Below the pieces are notes generated by a model, which was not told the DNA's origin, searched no databases, and saw nothing but the letters and a program-made list of their open reading frames with translations. A program made the position numbers and the translations under genes. Below are positions 51,169 to 61,249 of a stretch of DNA of 64,000 nucleotides, piece after piece; the stretch's first letter is position 1, and every line of letters begins with the position of its first letter. This DNA is from Brevibacterium zhoupengii. Lineage in GTDB: Bacteria; Actinomycetota; Actinomycetes; Actinomycetales; Brevibacteriaceae. Where the stretch lies: NCBI RefSeq assembly GCF_021117425.1, contig NZ_CP088298.1, forward strand, positions 4,030,001 to 4,094,000. The letters run 5' to 3'.

Positions 51169-51864
51169 CTATTTGAATCTGGGTGTGGGGACCTTCTCTC
51201 CGTCGAGGGTGACGGTGGGGAGCATCTTCTTGAACTCCTCGGCAGCCTCCGGGTCAGTTTCGAGGGCGCGCATATCAATTTTGATCTCGACCAGACGCCC
51301 ATTGGTCTTGTAGCCGATCACGACTCCGTACATGACCGTCGGCTTCTGGTTGATGGCGAAGATCTCCGTCGGGCCGAGCACACCCTGGTAGGACCAGTAG
51401 TATCCGGCGGCGAGGTTGCCCGAACGCTGAGCGAGCACCGAGGAGTCCTTCTCGGAGAACGTGTACTTCTTCCGTGAATCGACGAGCGACTGCGGCGAAT
51501 CGTCATAGCCCTTGGTGCAGGTGACGAGGGTCATGTCGCTGTCGGCAATCGAGGTGCCGCGCGAGAACGAGTGGAAGTCATCGGTCACCGACCCCTCCGT
51601 CCAGTCATCAGTCATGGCGAGGCTGACGTCGACCGGGCATTCGGCGCCGAGGTTGACGGAGATCTTCTTCATTCCCTCGGGGATGCCGTCATCAGGAGGC
51701 GCAGTCGTCGGGTTCTCGCCGGCTTTCTCCTCCACGGCCACACGAACGGGACCGGAATCGCGTTCCGCGGTGCGGATCTGCAGTGCGGAGCAGCCGCTGA
51801 GGACGAGGCCGAGCAGTGCGGCTCCCGCCGCGACTGTTCGCACCTTCGACGCGTGCCTCATCAC
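51169..51864 (-). CDS. Lipoprotein at the end of the mnh-two-component operon
   Basis: 231 residues from GTG 51864 (or ATG 51861). The signal peptide has lipobox LVLSGC. The mature part starts with a charged linker and has no domain I recognise; it contains two conserved-looking Cys (ECPVDVSLAMTDDW and LVTCTKGYDD) that could form a disulfide. GTGA overlaps the histidine-kinase stop. As a surface lipoprotein co-expressed with a sensor kinase it may be a signal-input or output partner. Confidence 0.75.
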   Translation of the reverse strand: MMRHASKVRTVAAGAALLGLVLSGCSALQIRTAERDSGPVRVAVEEKAGENPTTAPPDDGIPEGMKKISVNLGAECPVDVSLAMTDDWTEGSVTDDFHSFSRGTSIADSDMTLVTCTKGYDDSPQSLVDSRKKYTFSEKDSSVLAQRSGNLAAGYYWSYQGVLGPTEIFAINQKPTVMYGVVIGYKTNGRLVEIKIDMRALETDPEAAEEFKKMLPTVTLDGEKVPTPRFK

Positions 51865-53369
51865 CGTTCGTCCCTCGACCGCAGCTCCCTGCGGGTCAAT
51901 GGCTGCTGTCCGGAATCAGGCTGCTGGGTCTGCGGGGAAGGCTCAGGCGGTCGCTGAGGCTGTGGCGGATGCTGTTGCCACACCTGCTGTGGACCCGGTT
52001 GGCTGCCGTATTGTTGCTGTGGCCCGGGCTGACTTCCATACCCGTGCTGGGGTCCTGGCTGACTCCCGTACTGCTGCTGGGGCACTGGCTGGCTGCCCGC
52101 CCCCTGCACAGGTCCTGACTGAGATCCTGAGACGGGTCCTGGCTGCGGGCCGGACTGCGGTCCCGATGGTGGGCCCGATTGAGGAGCTGCCGGTGTCCGG
52201 CGCATGCCGGGGCCCGGTTTGAACTGGGAATGCTGACCGGAATCCGGCGGGAACCCACCGCTGACCGACTCTCCGGTCGAGCGGTTGACCAGGTTGCCGT
52301 CGACTCGTTCCAGGCGGCGTTTCGAGGTTCGACGAGGAGTTCCCAAGATCCGGCCCTGCAGCTCGGCCTCGTTCGGCTGCCGAGGCGGCACGAACCCGGG
52401 TGACTGACGTGAGTCGGGAAGCTGTACGGGTTGGACCGGAGAAGAACCGGCCGCTGCGTGCCCGACCTGATCGTTCATCGGCGGCACGGTCACCTGTGCG
52501 GCATCGCCGAGCACTGGCAGCACCATGCGCACCGAGGTGCCCACACCCTCTTGACTGAACAGCTGCACGGAGCCGCCATGCCGGGTCACGATCGCCCGGA
52601 CCAAGGACAGCCCCATGCCTGAGCCTGCCACCGCACGGACGCGGGAACCGCGTGAGAGTTCGTCCCACACCTGTTCCTGCTCTGTCAGCGGGATGCCGCT
52701 GCCCGTGTCAGCCACCTCGACGACGACCCACCTGTGGCTGTCGATGATCTGCTCATTGGCACGCAATTCGACGACTTCGGCTTGGGAGGAGTATTTGAGC
52801 GCATTGCCCAGCAGGTTGAGGATAGCCGTCAGCAGCAGGTCCTCTTCGCCGGCAACGTCGGGCAGACGCCAGGGGGCGCGGGCGACGGTGGCCACGATCA
52901 TGCGGTCCTCGGCCCCGGGCGCCGTCGATGCGTCCTCGACGGCCTGGTGGATGAGTCGGTCGAGGTCGACGCGGGAGTATTCGATGATCCGAGTCTCGAC
53001 GTCGGCGAGTTTACGCAGGTCGGCCAGGAGGCGTGCGACGCGGCGGGAGGAGATGTCGACCTGCTTGGCCGAGGATTCGACCTCGGTGATGGATCCGCCT
53101 TCGCGGACGACGTCGCGGATGCTCGCGGCCGAGGTGCGCAGAGCGGTCAGGGGGTTCTTCAGCTCATGGTCCAAACGGATGAGCATCCGGTTACGTTTGG
53201 CCAGGGAGTCCTCGTTGGACGCTGTCTCGATCGATTCCCGCAGCGTGGCTTCTCGCTTGCGCAGATACCTCCAGGCGAAGAAGGCACCGACTGCCAGGCC
53301 TGCCAGGACCAGGAACAGCAGAAGCAGGAACAGCCAGATCTGGATCTCGAAGACCAGAAAGTTCGTCAT
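51861..53369 (-). CDS. Sensor histidine kinase with long Pro/Gln/Gly-rich C-terminal tail
   Basis: 502 residues. One N-terminal helix (residues ~8-34) and no obvious periplasmic domain. DHp has the phospho-acceptor His in MLIRLDHELKNPLTALRT; the ATPase domain shows NLLGNALKYS (N-box), VADTGSGIP (G1) and GSGMGLSLVRAI (G2). From ~295 on the protein is low-complexity, with RxxxRLERVDGNLVNRSTGESVSGG and then Gln/Pro/Gly repeats such as QQYGSQPGPQ three or more times. Such a tail is odd for a kinase. The lack of a sensor domain suggests sensing within the membrane or through a partner. ATGA overlap couples it to the response regulator. Confidence 0.88.
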   Translation of the reverse strand: MTNFLVFEIQIWLFLLLLFLVLAGLAVGAFFAWRYLRKREATLRESIETASNEDSLAKRNRMLIRLDHELKNPLTALRTSAASIRDVVREGGSITEVESSAKQVDISSRRVARLLADLRKLADVETRIIEYSRVDLDRLIHQAVEDASTAPGAEDRMIVATVARAPWRLPDVAGEEDLLLTAILNLLGNALKYSSQAEVVELRANEQIIDSHRWVVVEVADTGSGIPLTEQEQVWDELSRGSRVRAVAGSGMGLSLVRAIVTRHGGSVQLFSQEGVGTSVRMVLPVLGDAAQVTVPPMNDQVGHAAAGSSPVQPVQLPDSRQSPGFVPPRQPNEAELQGRILGTPRRTSKRRLERVDGNLVNRSTGESVSGGFPPDSGQHSQFKPGPGMRRTPAAPQSGPPSGPQSGPQPGPVSGSQSGPVQGAGSQPVPQQQYGSQPGPQHGYGSQPGPQQQYGSQPGPQQVWQQHPPQPQRPPEPSPQTQQPDSGQQPLTRRELRSRDER

Positions 53370-54118
53370 AGGGTCCTCTGACCCTCTTCGCCTCGAACCT
53401 CACCGACGAACCGGTAGCCGCGGCCCTGCACGGTCGCGATCCATCGCGGTTCGGCAGCGTCCTCGCCGAGGACTCTACGCAGTTCGGCCACACGCGAATC
53501 CACCGCGCGGGTGCCCACGGCCTCCTCGAAGCCCCACAGGATCTCGAGCAGGCGGGAACGTTCGATGAGTTCGTCTTTGTGGACCATGAGGTATTCCAAC
53601 AGGGTGAAGCCTTTGGGGGTGATCACGAGTTCGCGGTTGCCCATCCAGGCGCGCCTGCCCACGCGATCGACGCGCAGGCCGAAGCTCGAGGCGAGCACGG
53701 GGGCAGTCGCCAGGGGCGGCCCGTCCGTGCGGGTCCGTCGCAGCACCGCTCGGATGCGGGCGACGAGTTCGTGCGGGTCGAAGGGTTTGTTGAGGTAGTC
53801 ATCGGCGCCCTCTTCGAGTGCCATGGCCCGCTCGACGGCTTCGCCGACCTGTGTCAGCAGCAGGACTGGGACCCAGTTCTCTTCCTGGCGCAGTCGGCGC
53901 AGGACCTGTCTGCCGTCGGCACCGGGCATGAGGACATCGAGGACGCAGACGTCGGGGTTGTGCCGGTGGATCTCGTCGAGAGCCAGCAGGCCGTCGCTGG
54001 CGGCGAGGACCCGAAAACCGGAGCGTTCGAGGAAGGGGACGACGGCGCCGAGGACATCGGGCTCGTCATCGGCGACCAGAACCAGGGGCTGGGGTTCGTG
54101 CTGATTGTCAACCGTCAT
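53366..54118 (-). CDS. OmpR/PhoB-type response regulator
   Basis: 250 residues from the ATG at 54118 (upstream frame is not conserved). Receiver domain: acidic pair ADDEPD, phospho-acceptor Asp in VCVLDVLMPG, the Thr in LLLTQV, and Lys in DDYLNKPFDP. The winged-helix output domain ends with DSRVAELRRVLGE and VQGRGYRFVGEV. The start overlaps the mnhG stop by 11 bases and the stop overlaps the kinase ATG by four. Placing a two-component system downstream of an antiporter operon suggests control by or feedback on Na+/pH state; the target genes are unknown. Confidence 0.9.
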   Translation of the reverse strand: MTVDNQHEPQPLVLVADDEPDVLGAVVPFLERSGFRVLAASDGLLALDEIHRHNPDVCVLDVLMPGADGRQVLRRLRQEENWVPVLLLTQVGEAVERAMALEEGADDYLNKPFDPHELVARIRAVLRRTRTDGPPLATAPVLASSFGLRVDRVGRRAWMGNRELVITPKGFTLLEYLMVHKDELIERSRLLEILWGFEEAVGTRAVDSRVAELRRVLGEDAAEPRWIATVQGRGYRFVGEVRGEEGQRTL

Positions 54119-54503
54119 TGGGGTCCGTTCCGATTCCTTTTCTGCGTTCCCACGCGACTTCTCTGGCCTCTGCCCGATCGACCGCCTCGGCGAGCTCATC
54201 TCGGTACAGCATAGAACGACGCAGGTGCTTGGTGCGATAACCGGCGCGTCCGACCATGTGCGTAGCCACGGGAATCGTAACGAGCTGGAAGGAGATGATG
54301 ATCGCCAGAGTCGTCACCGTCGACCAGGTCGGATACTGGATGGCGATCGCAACGGCCACCATCAGCAGCCCCAGCACCTGCGGCTTTGCACTCGCGTGCA
54401 TGCGTGAGAGGAGATCGCCGAAGCGCAGCAGACCCACTGCGGCAGCCAGTGAGAGCACCCCGCCGAGGAGGATGAGCAGCGCAGAGATGATGTCGAGGAT
54501 CAT
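54108..54503 (-). CDS. mnhG: Na+/H+ antiporter subunit G
   Basis: 131 residues with three helices (ISALLILLGGVLSLAAAVGLLRF, GLLMVAVAIAIQY, TLAIIISFQLVTIPVATHMVGRA), including the GLLRFGDLLSRMHAS motif of MrpG/MnhG. It is the smallest membrane subunit of the Mrp-type cation/proton antiporter. A ~35-residue charged C-terminal tail is longer than usual. ATGA overlap with mnhF. Confidence 0.92.
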   Translation of the reverse strand: MILDIISALLILLGGVLSLAAAVGLLRFGDLLSRMHASAKPQVLGLLMVAVAIAIQYPTWSTVTTLAIIISFQLVTIPVATHMVGRAGYRTKHLRRSMLYRDELAEAVDRAEAREVAWERRKGIGTDPNDG

Positions 54504-55207
54504 CGGCGGCTCCCTTCGTCGTCGGGTTCGGGACCGGTGCGAGCACCGTCATCGGAGTCATCTGGTCCCGCATCGGGGCCGGTTCCCTCTCCCTCTCCGT
54601 CGACATCCGGATCCGCACCGTTGGGATCCTCCATGCTGGGGCCCTCGTCGGCGGGTTCGAACTCGGCGCCCGCATCCTCACCGTCGGCGGGGACGGCGCC
54701 GGGATCAGAGCCCTGATCGAGTCCGACAGTCACGGGATGGTTCTCCTCGTCCTCTTGGACGGTGACAGCATCGGGGCCATCGGAGACATCGGCGATCCCG
54801 CGGGCCACATCGTCGGGCCACTGCGCGTTCTCATCTGGCATTCCACTCGCGGTCGCGGATTGCGACTCCTTGGGCATGTGCCAGTCGGAGCTGGAGAAGT
54901 CACTGAGTGAACCCACCTCGGCGCCGGGGGTCATGGAATCGGACTTGGACACGTACCGGGACACGCTGACGGATCCGACGAATCCGAGCATCGCCAGCAC
55001 GATGAGTACGGGCAGGAGATCGGTGCGACCCGACAGGGCCATGAACCCGCCCAGACCGCACATGATGGAGGCCAGCACGACGTCGGTGGCGATCATGCGG
55101 TCGAGGATCGAGGGTCCGCGGACGATGCGGTAGAGGGCGATGATCGCCGAGGCGGCCAGCAGCACCGAGGCCACGACGACGAGGGTGTCGAGCACGATCT
55201 GGCTCAT
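54500..55207 (-). CDS. mnhF: Na+/H+ antiporter subunit F with acidic C-terminal extension
   Basis: 235 residues. The first ~90 are a normal MnhF: three helices and ALYRIVRGPSILDRMIATDVV. The remaining ~145 residues are an acidic, Pro/Gly/Asp/Glu-rich tail (repeats such as EDAGAEFEPADEG, GPDAGPDDSDDGARTGPEPD) not found in typical MnhF of ~90 residues. The tail carries no known motif and is expected to be disordered in the cytoplasm. Codon overlaps join it to mnhE and mnhG. Confidence 0.9.
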   Translation of the reverse strand: MSQIVLDTLVVVASVLLAASAIIALYRIVRGPSILDRMIATDVVLASIMCGLGGFMALSGRTDLLPVLIVLAMLGFVGSVSVSRYVSKSDSMTPGAEVGSLSDFSSSDWHMPKESQSATASGMPDENAQWPDDVARGIADVSDGPDAVTVQEDEENHPVTVGLDQGSDPGAVPADGEDAGAEFEPADEGPSMEDPNGADPDVDGEGEGTGPDAGPDDSDDGARTGPEPDDEGSRR

Positions 55208-55794
55208 CGGGCACCTCCATTTTCATCGACCATCGGGTCGGGGTTGATCTTCAGCGCAGCAAGGTCACGGTGGGAGCCGAGGGCTTTGATGAGCAGCTCT
55301 TCGATGTGGTAGACGAGCTTCTTGGCCGCGATGACCTTCTCTTCGGAATCACAGTCGAGGACGTGGAGGTAGAGGACACCCGACGCCCGGTCGCTGTCGA
55401 CGATGATCGATCCGGGGATGAGGCTGGCGGTGTCTGCCACGAGTGTCATCAGCAGGTCAGAACTCGTGCGCAGATCACACGCGATGACCGATCCGGCGCC
55501 CACAGCGCGGCGCCGGAATGCGTACCAAGCCACCTCGACCGAGGCGATGATGAGCGAATAGAGGAACCACAGTCCGTAGTTGAGGGCGTGGATGATGTTG
55601 AAACGTCCGGACAGCACCACCGGCGGCAGGTAGAAGACTCGTGTCACGACGAAGGAGAAGATCACGCCGGTGATGATGTGCATCAGCGACACGGAGTCCC
55701 AGAGCATCACCCAGAGGACGACGAGGAAGAACACCAGCACCAGCTGCTGGACGAAGCTGCGGCCCTTCGACATCCGGGGTCGTCTGGCGTTCAC
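55204..55794 (-). CDS. mnhE: Na+/H+ antiporter subunit E
   Basis: 196 residues. Two or three helices near the N-terminus (VQQLVLVFFLVVLWVMLWDSV, GVIFSFVVTRVFYLPPV, LNYGLWFLYSLIIASVEVAW) and the C-terminal cytoplasmic domain with LMTLVADTASLIPGSIIVD and VLYLHVLDCDSEE, the usual MrpE/MnhE signature. It belongs to the antiporter complex; the four-base overlaps with mnhD and mnhF show coupling. Confidence 0.92.
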   Translation of the reverse strand: MNARRPRMSKGRSFVQQLVLVFFLVVLWVMLWDSVSLMHIITGVIFSFVVTRVFYLPPVVLSGRFNIIHALNYGLWFLYSLIIASVEVAWYAFRRRAVGAGSVIACDLRTSSDLLMTLVADTASLIPGSIIVDSDRASGVLYLHVLDCDSEEKVIAAKKLVYHIEELLIKALGSHRDLAALKINPDPMVDENGGAR

Positions 55795-57374
55795 TGGTCA
55801 TCACCGCCCAGTACTTTCGTCGCATAGCTCAGCGGAGACTGCAGGTTCTGCGCGGCACGGTCGGACAGATCCCACAATGGAGCGGCGAAGACGGTGAGGA
55901 CGATCGAGGCGATCACCACGACCGTGGTGGCTGCGAACATCGATCCCGGGACGCCGATCTGAGATTTCCAGGGCTTGCCAGCGAGCTTGGCCTTCTTGCG
56001 TTCGGCGAACTCTGCCACGAGCTCTTCGCTCGGCTCCTCCGCATCCGCGGGGTCGCGCCAGAAGGCCAGGTTGAAGGTACGTCCGATGACGTAGAGGGTG
56101 AGCAGGCTGGTCACGGTGCCGGCGACGATGAGGGAGACTGCGAGCCAGTCGTGATCGGCGAAGCCAGCGGCGAAGAGGGCGACCTTGCCGATGAACCCGG
56201 AGAACGGCGGGATGCCGGAGAGGTTGAGTGCCGGGATGAAGAAGATGATCGACAGTGCTGGTGAGAGCACCATGAGTCCGCCGAGTGATCTCGTCGACGT
56301 CGACCCGCCGCGCATTTCCACCATGCCTATGGCCAGGAACAGAGCAGTCTGGACGATGATGTGGTGGACCGTGTAGTAGATCGCGGCGGAGAGTCCGACA
56401 GTCGTTCCCAAAGCCACACCGAAGAGCATGTAGCCGATGTGGGAGACGAGGGTGAAGGACACGATCCTCTTGATCTCCGACTGGGCGATCGCGCCTAAGA
56501 TTCCGATCACCATCGTCAATGCCGCGGCTATCAGCAGCGGCACCCGCAGGGAGGATTCGGCGAACAGGAGCGTCTCGGTGCGGATGATCGCATAGATGCC
56601 GACCTTCGTCAGCAGGCCTGCGAACACGGCCGTCACCGGCGCCGGAGCAGTCGGATAGGAGTCGGGCAGCCAGAAGGACAGAGGGAAGATCGCGGCCTTG
56701 ATGCCGAAGCCGATGAGCAGGAGGACATGCAGGATCATCTGCACATCTGGGGGCAGGTCGCTCAGCCGCTCGGACAGCTGCGCCATGTTCACGGTTCCGG
56801 TGGCCGAGTAGATGACGCCGATCGCCGCCAGGAAGATGACCGAGGACACGAGCGAGACGACGACGTAGGTCACGCCCGCCCGGATCCGCTCGGCTGTGGC
56901 TCCCAGCGTCAGCAGCACATAGGACGCGAGGAGGAACATCTCGAAGCCGACGTAGAGGTTGAACAGGTCTCCGGCGAGGAAGGCGTTGGCGACACCCGCG
57001 CACAGCACCAGATAACTGGGGTTGAACACGGAGATCGGGGTCTCGTTCGAATCGTCGTTGGCGTCCTGGCTGAGTGCGTAGATGAGCACGCACAGGGTGA
57101 CCAGGGAGGAGACGACGAGCATGAGCGAGGAGAGCCTGTCGGCGACGAGCACGATCCCCGCCGGCGGTTCCCAGCCGCCGATCGCCACGACCTGCGGACC
57201 GTGGGCATCGACACCGAAGAGCATGATGAGCGAGATGACCATGACCGCGCTGAGGATCAGGATCGACACGATGTTCTGGGCCCGCGAGTGCTTCGACAGC
57301 ACCAGCGCCAGGCCGGCGCCGATGAGCGGCAGGAGAACGGGCAGCGGCACGAGCACGGGGAGGAGATCTGTCAT
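55791..57374 (-). CDS. mnhD: Na+/H+ antiporter subunit D
   Basis: 527 residues, fourteen helices. MrpD is homologous to NADH dehydrogenase subunits ND2/ND4 and translocates protons. Family blocks are visible: LFNLYVGFEMFLLASYVLL with the conserved Glu, GFGIKAAIFPLSFWLPDSYPTAPAPVTAVFAGLLTKVGIYAI with the key Lys residues, and SLGGLMVLSPALS. The C-terminus has an extra charged loop (DPADAEEPSEELVAEFAERKKAKL) before the last helix. Fused transcript with the other mnh genes. Confidence 0.93.
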   Translation of the reverse strand: MTDLLPVLVPLPVLLPLIGAGLALVLSKHSRAQNIVSILILSAVMVISLIMLFGVDAHGPQVVAIGGWEPPAGIVLVADRLSSLMLVVSSLVTLCVLIYALSQDANDDSNETPISVFNPSYLVLCAGVANAFLAGDLFNLYVGFEMFLLASYVLLTLGATAERIRAGVTYVVVSLVSSVIFLAAIGVIYSATGTVNMAQLSERLSDLPPDVQMILHVLLLIGFGIKAAIFPLSFWLPDSYPTAPAPVTAVFAGLLTKVGIYAIIRTETLLFAESSLRVPLLIAAALTMVIGILGAIAQSEIKRIVSFTLVSHIGYMLFGVALGTTVGLSAAIYYTVHHIIVQTALFLAIGMVEMRGGSTSTRSLGGLMVLSPALSIIFFIPALNLSGIPPFSGFIGKVALFAAGFADHDWLAVSLIVAGTVTSLLTLYVIGRTFNLAFWRDPADAEEPSEELVAEFAERKKAKLAGKPWKSQIGVPGSMFAATTVVVIASIVLTVFAAPLWDLSDRAAQNLQSPLSYATKVLGGDDQ

Positions 57375-57970
57375 TTCTTCTCCTCCGTCTCGGTTCCGTT
57401 CGAACCGTCGTCATTCTTGGTCGCCGAGGTGGTCCCGGCCCTACCCGTGACCGAGCTGTTTCCGTCCGCACCGGTGCTGTCGGTCTCGGGTTCTCGTTCG
57501 TGGGGCTTGCCGTCATCGTCGAGATCGATGGCACCGGTGATGGGGCTCTCGGCCTCGTCACCGAACTCTGTGTCGTCGTAGTCCGTGCTCGCCTCCGCCT
57601 CGGAGTCGATCATCTTCGTGATCGCCACCTGCAGGTCGGCGGTGTCGTCCTGCAGCGAATCGGCTCGCACCAGTCTCCAGGAGCGGTAGATCATGGCCAG
57701 CAGGAAGGCTGTGACCGCGAAGGTGATGACGATGGCGGTGAGGATGAGCGCCTGCGGCAGCGGATCGGACATGCTCGCCGTGGACAGGTTCTCTCCATCG
57801 GTCAGCGGTGGCGTTCCCTTTCCTGCGGTGAGGATGATGAGGAGGTTGACGCCGTTGCCCAGCAGAATGAATCCCAACAGCACGCGGGTCAGCGACCGCT
57901 CGAGCATGAGGTAGATGCCGCAGGCGAAGAGGAATCCCATCGCCAGCACCATGATGAAGGGCAGAGTCAT
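57371..57970 (-). CDS. mnhC: Na+/H+ antiporter subunit C with acidic C-terminal extension
   Basis: 199 residues. Three helices with [30 protein letters not shown] and [25 protein letters not shown] identify MnhC, homologous to NuoK. About 80 extra residues at the C-terminus are rich in Asp, Glu, Thr, Ser and Gly and look disordered, as in the mnhF product. ATGA overlaps on both sides. Confidence 0.92.
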   Translation of the reverse strand: MTLPFIMVLAMGFLFACGIYLMLERSLTRVLLGFILLGNGVNLLIILTAGKGTPPLTDGENLSTASMSDPLPQALILTAIVITFAVTAFLLAMIYRSWRLVRADSLQDDTADLQVAITKMIDSEAEASTDYDDTEFGDEAESPITGAIDLDDDGKPHEREPETDSTGADGNSSVTGRAGTTSATKNDDGSNGTETEEKK

Positions 57971-60900
57971 AGTCGTCCCCCTTCCGCGCCGTTGTCCACG
58001 TCGAGGTGGTTGACACGGTCGAGGATCGAGGAGACTGCATCGTGTTCGGCCTCGGCGCTGAAGTTCTCCGAGAGTTTGTATGACTGGTTGAGTCGGTTGG
58101 TCAGGACCATCTCATCGCGTTCCTGGTGCAGGTCCACCTCGGCGCCCAAGGATTTGAGGATGTCGAGCATGAGGCCGACGACGATGAGGTAGACGCCGAT
58201 GTCGAAGAACGTGGAGGTCCCGAAGGACAGGTGCCCGAGCACTGGAATGTCACCTTCGAGGTAGACGGACTTGAACACCGTGTCGCCCCAGATCCAACCG
58301 CCGACACCGGTGAGTACGGCCATGATCATTCCGGTTCCCAGCAGGCCTGAGGGGGTGAAGCGGGCCGCCTCGGCGAGTTCGAATTTGCCGCCGGCGAGGT
58401 AGCGCACGACCAGTGCCAGACCAGCCACGAGACCACCGGCGAAGCCGCCGCCGGGCTCGTTGTGGCCGGCGAAGAGGAGGTAGAGGGAGAAGATGAGGAC
58501 CGCGTGGAAGATCAGACGGGCGGTGACTTCGAGGATGATGGACCGGTTGCGTGGGGCCAGTGTGCGTCCGGCGATGAGCCAGGAGACTCGGCGCTGGGTC
58601 ACGTCCTCGTGCTCGGGATCGTGGTAGTGGAAGTCGCCGATCTCCTCGGCCACTGGCTGGAAGCGCACGCGCCCCTGTCCTTCGGTGCCGTCCCTGCGGG
58701 AGACGAAGCGGTGGAGGTGTCCTTCACGGCCACGGACGAAGATCAGTCCGGCGACGCCGGTGCCGGCGGCAACGAGGACCGAGATCTCACCGAGGGTGTC
58801 CCAGACGCGGATGTCGACGAGAGTCACGTTGACGATGTTCTTGCCGTGGCCGAGTTCGTAGGCGAGCTGGCCGAAGTCGACGGAGACCGGGTCGCTGATG
58901 CGCACTCCCGCGGCGATGAGCACGACCACCATCATGGTTATGCCGACGGCTGCGCCGATGATGGCACGCCAGGCCGGGGTGAAGCGTCCGGTGCTCTGCC
59001 CGATCCGAGCCGGGAGTCGGCGCAGGACGAGCACGAAGACGACGATGGTGATCGTCTCGACGAGAACCTGAGTCAGGGCCAGATCCGGGGCGCCGACGAA
59101 GGCGAAGTAGGCGACCATCGCATAGCCCGAGATTCCGGTGACGACGACGGCAGTGAAGCGTTTCTTGGCCCGGGTCGCAGCCACGGCGACGACGATGAGG
59201 ACTGTGGCGACGATGAAGTCGAGCGGGGTGTCGAAGAGTTTGAAGCCGATGTTCCACGTGTCGTTCGAAATCACCGCGAGTCCGACACCAGCGACGAGGA
59301 CGAGGTAGATCACACTCTGGTAGAACGGCAGCGAGCCTCGCTGGGTCCGGGAGGTGACCCACAGAGCCAGCGTCTCCATCGAGCTGATCATCTTGCGGTA
59401 GAGGTCGTGGAAATCGAGGCCAGAGGGCAACGTCGATTGGACCTTGGCGAAGGAGTCACGGACGAAGAAGAGACCGAGGCCCACTGCGATAGTCACGGCA
59501 GACAGTGCCAGGGCCGGCTCCAGCCCGTGCCACAGAGCCAAGTGGTAGTTGCCGTCGCCGGGGTCGATGACCGGCAGCGTTGAGGTCCAAGCTCCGAAGT
59601 AGCCGTCGATGAGTCCGACTGCCGGGCCGAGTGCGACGGTGAGGACGGTGAGCATGACCGGGGAGATGATCAGTGTGATCTTCTCGTCGCGTCGAGCGAT
59701 GTCGTCGACGCCTTCCTTGCTCGAGAACGCACCCCAGACGAAGCGGGCCGAATAGGCCACGGTGAGCATCGAACCGATCATCACGCCGATCAGGGCGATG
59801 ATCGATGCCTTGTCACCCGAAGCGAGCAGGGTCGAATAGACCGCTTCCTTGGCTGCGAAGCCCAACAGCGGCGGCAGACCCGACATCGAGGCTGCGGCGA
59901 TCGTGGCGCAGACGGCCACGACCGGGAAGGCCTTCCAGCCTCCGGAGAGCTTCGTCAGGTCACGCGTGCCGGCGCGATGATCGATGATGCCCACGCACAG
60001 GAACAGACAGGCCTTGAACAGCGCGTGTGCGATGAGCATGGCTAGGGCGGCCTTGGTGATGTCGGGGGTGCCGAACGAGGCCAAGGTCGTGAGGAATCCG
60101 AGCTGGGAGACCGTCCCGAAGGCGAGCAGGAGTTTGAGGTCGGTCTGTTTCAGCGACTGCCAACCGCCGATGAACATCGTGAGCAGACCCAGCGTGAGCA
60201 GGGTCTCCGACCAGCCAGGCAGAGAGTGGTAGCCCGGGGCCAGACGCAGGACGAGGTAGATTCCGGCTTTGACCATCGCTGCCGCGTGCAGGTAGGCGCT
60301 GACCGGGGTCGGTGCGGCCATGGCGCCGGGGAGCCAGAAGTGGAAGGGAATCAGCGCGGACTTCGACACGGCACCGACGAGGATGAGGATTACGGCCGAG
60401 ACGATGACCGGCCCGGTGTCCATGCCTTCGCTCGCGCGCTCCATGAGGGTGGAGATCTGGCCCGTTCCGGTCGTGGCCATCAGCAGGATCATGCCCACGA
60501 GCATGGCCAGTCCGCCGGCTGTGGTGACGATGAGGGCCTGCAGAGCAGCCTGGCGGGAACGGCGGCGGGACTGGCTGTGGCCGATGAGCAGGTAGGAGAA
60601 GACGGTGGTGCCTTCCCAGAACAGGTAGAGCATGAGGAGCTCATCGGCGAGGACGAGTCCGTACATCATTCCGGCGAAGGCCATGAAGACCGCGGCGAAC
60701 CTGGCCAATCCCGGCTCATCGGGCGGGAAGTAGCGGGCGCAGTAGATGAATACGAGGGCCCCGACGCCGGTGACCAGGAGGCTCATGATCCAGGAGAGCT
60801 CATCGAGGCGGAAGATGCCGTCGAGGCCGAGTGCCGGCAGCCAGCCCATGCTCTCGACCCAGGGTGCCCCTGCGGCTCCGAAGATGTCGGGGACTTTGGC

Positions 60901-61026
60901 CAGGCTGAGGATCAGACCGGCAAGCGGCACCAAGGCAAGGAGGAAGAACCCGTTGCGACCGAGGCGCTTGACCAGTGGGAACGCAATGACAGCAGCCCCG
61001 AAAAAGGCTCCTGTCATGAATATCAC
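57967..61026 (-). CDS. mnhA: Na+/H+ antiporter subunit A fused to subunit B
   Basis: 1019 residues from the GTG at 61026, which has GGAGG nine bases upstream; the ATG at 61017 is too far from it. Residues ~1-500 resemble NuoL ([57 protein letters not shown]). The middle carries the NuoJ-like MrpA C-region, and from ~830 to the end the text ([35 protein letters not shown]) is a complete MnhB subunit. So six genes encode the seven subunits of this Mrp-type antiporter, which exchanges Na+ (or K+) for H+ and supports alkali and salt tolerance. It is the first gene of the nine-gene operon. Confidence 0.93.
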   Translation of the reverse strand: MIFMTGAFFGAAVIAFPLVKRLGRNGFFLLALVPLAGLILSLAKVPDIFGAAGAPWVESMGWLPALGLDGIFRLDELSWIMSLLVTGVGALVFIYCARYFPPDEPGLARFAAVFMAFAGMMYGLVLADELLMLYLFWEGTTVFSYLLIGHSQSRRRSRQAALQALIVTTAGGLAMLVGMILLMATTGTGQISTLMERASEGMDTGPVIVSAVILILVGAVSKSALIPFHFWLPGAMAAPTPVSAYLHAAAMVKAGIYLVLRLAPGYHSLPGWSETLLTLGLLTMFIGGWQSLKQTDLKLLLAFGTVSQLGFLTTLASFGTPDITKAALAMLIAHALFKACLFLCVGIIDHRAGTRDLTKLSGGWKAFPVVAVCATIAAASMSGLPPLLGFAAKEAVYSTLLASGDKASIIALIGVMIGSMLTVAYSARFVWGAFSSKEGVDDIARRDEKITLIISPVMLTVLTVALGPAVGLIDGYFGAWTSTLPVIDPGDGNYHLALWHGLEPALALSAVTIAVGLGLFFVRDSFAKVQSTLPSGLDFHDLYRKMISSMETLALWVTSRTQRGSLPFYQSVIYLVLVAGVGLAVISNDTWNIGFKLFDTPLDFIVATVLIVVAVAATRAKKRFTAVVVTGISGYAMVAYFAFVGAPDLALTQVLVETITIVVFVLVLRRLPARIGQSTGRFTPAWRAIIGAAVGITMMVVVLIAAGVRISDPVSVDFGQLAYELGHGKNIVNVTLVDIRVWDTLGEISVLVAAGTGVAGLIFVRGREGHLHRFVSRRDGTEGQGRVRFQPVAEEIGDFHYHDPEHEDVTQRRVSWLIAGRTLAPRNRSIILEVTARLIFHAVLIFSLYLLFAGHNEPGGGFAGGLVAGLALVVRYLAGGKFELAEAARFTPSGLLGTGMIMAVLTGVGGWIWGDTVFKSVYLEGDIPVLGHLSFGTSTFFDIGVYLIVVGLMLDILKSLGAEVDLHQERDEMVLTNRLNQSYKLSENFSAEAEHDAVSSILDRVNHLDVDNGAEGGRL

Positions 61027-61249
61027 CGGCGGACACCTCCGTCATTTATACGATTTGCCAGAATGTAGTGCTCACCAGTATTTTCTCACGACACACCGTG
61101 TATCTCCCAATCAGCGGACTGGTAATCGGCAGTCATTCTCAACACGTTCTGCTCGGCTGCCCCATCAAGGCCGCACGCTCACCGCGCGAATTCCGATGGC
61201 AGCGGATCGGCGGGCGGGGCAGGCTCTTTTCGCTCGCCGAGGGGACGAA

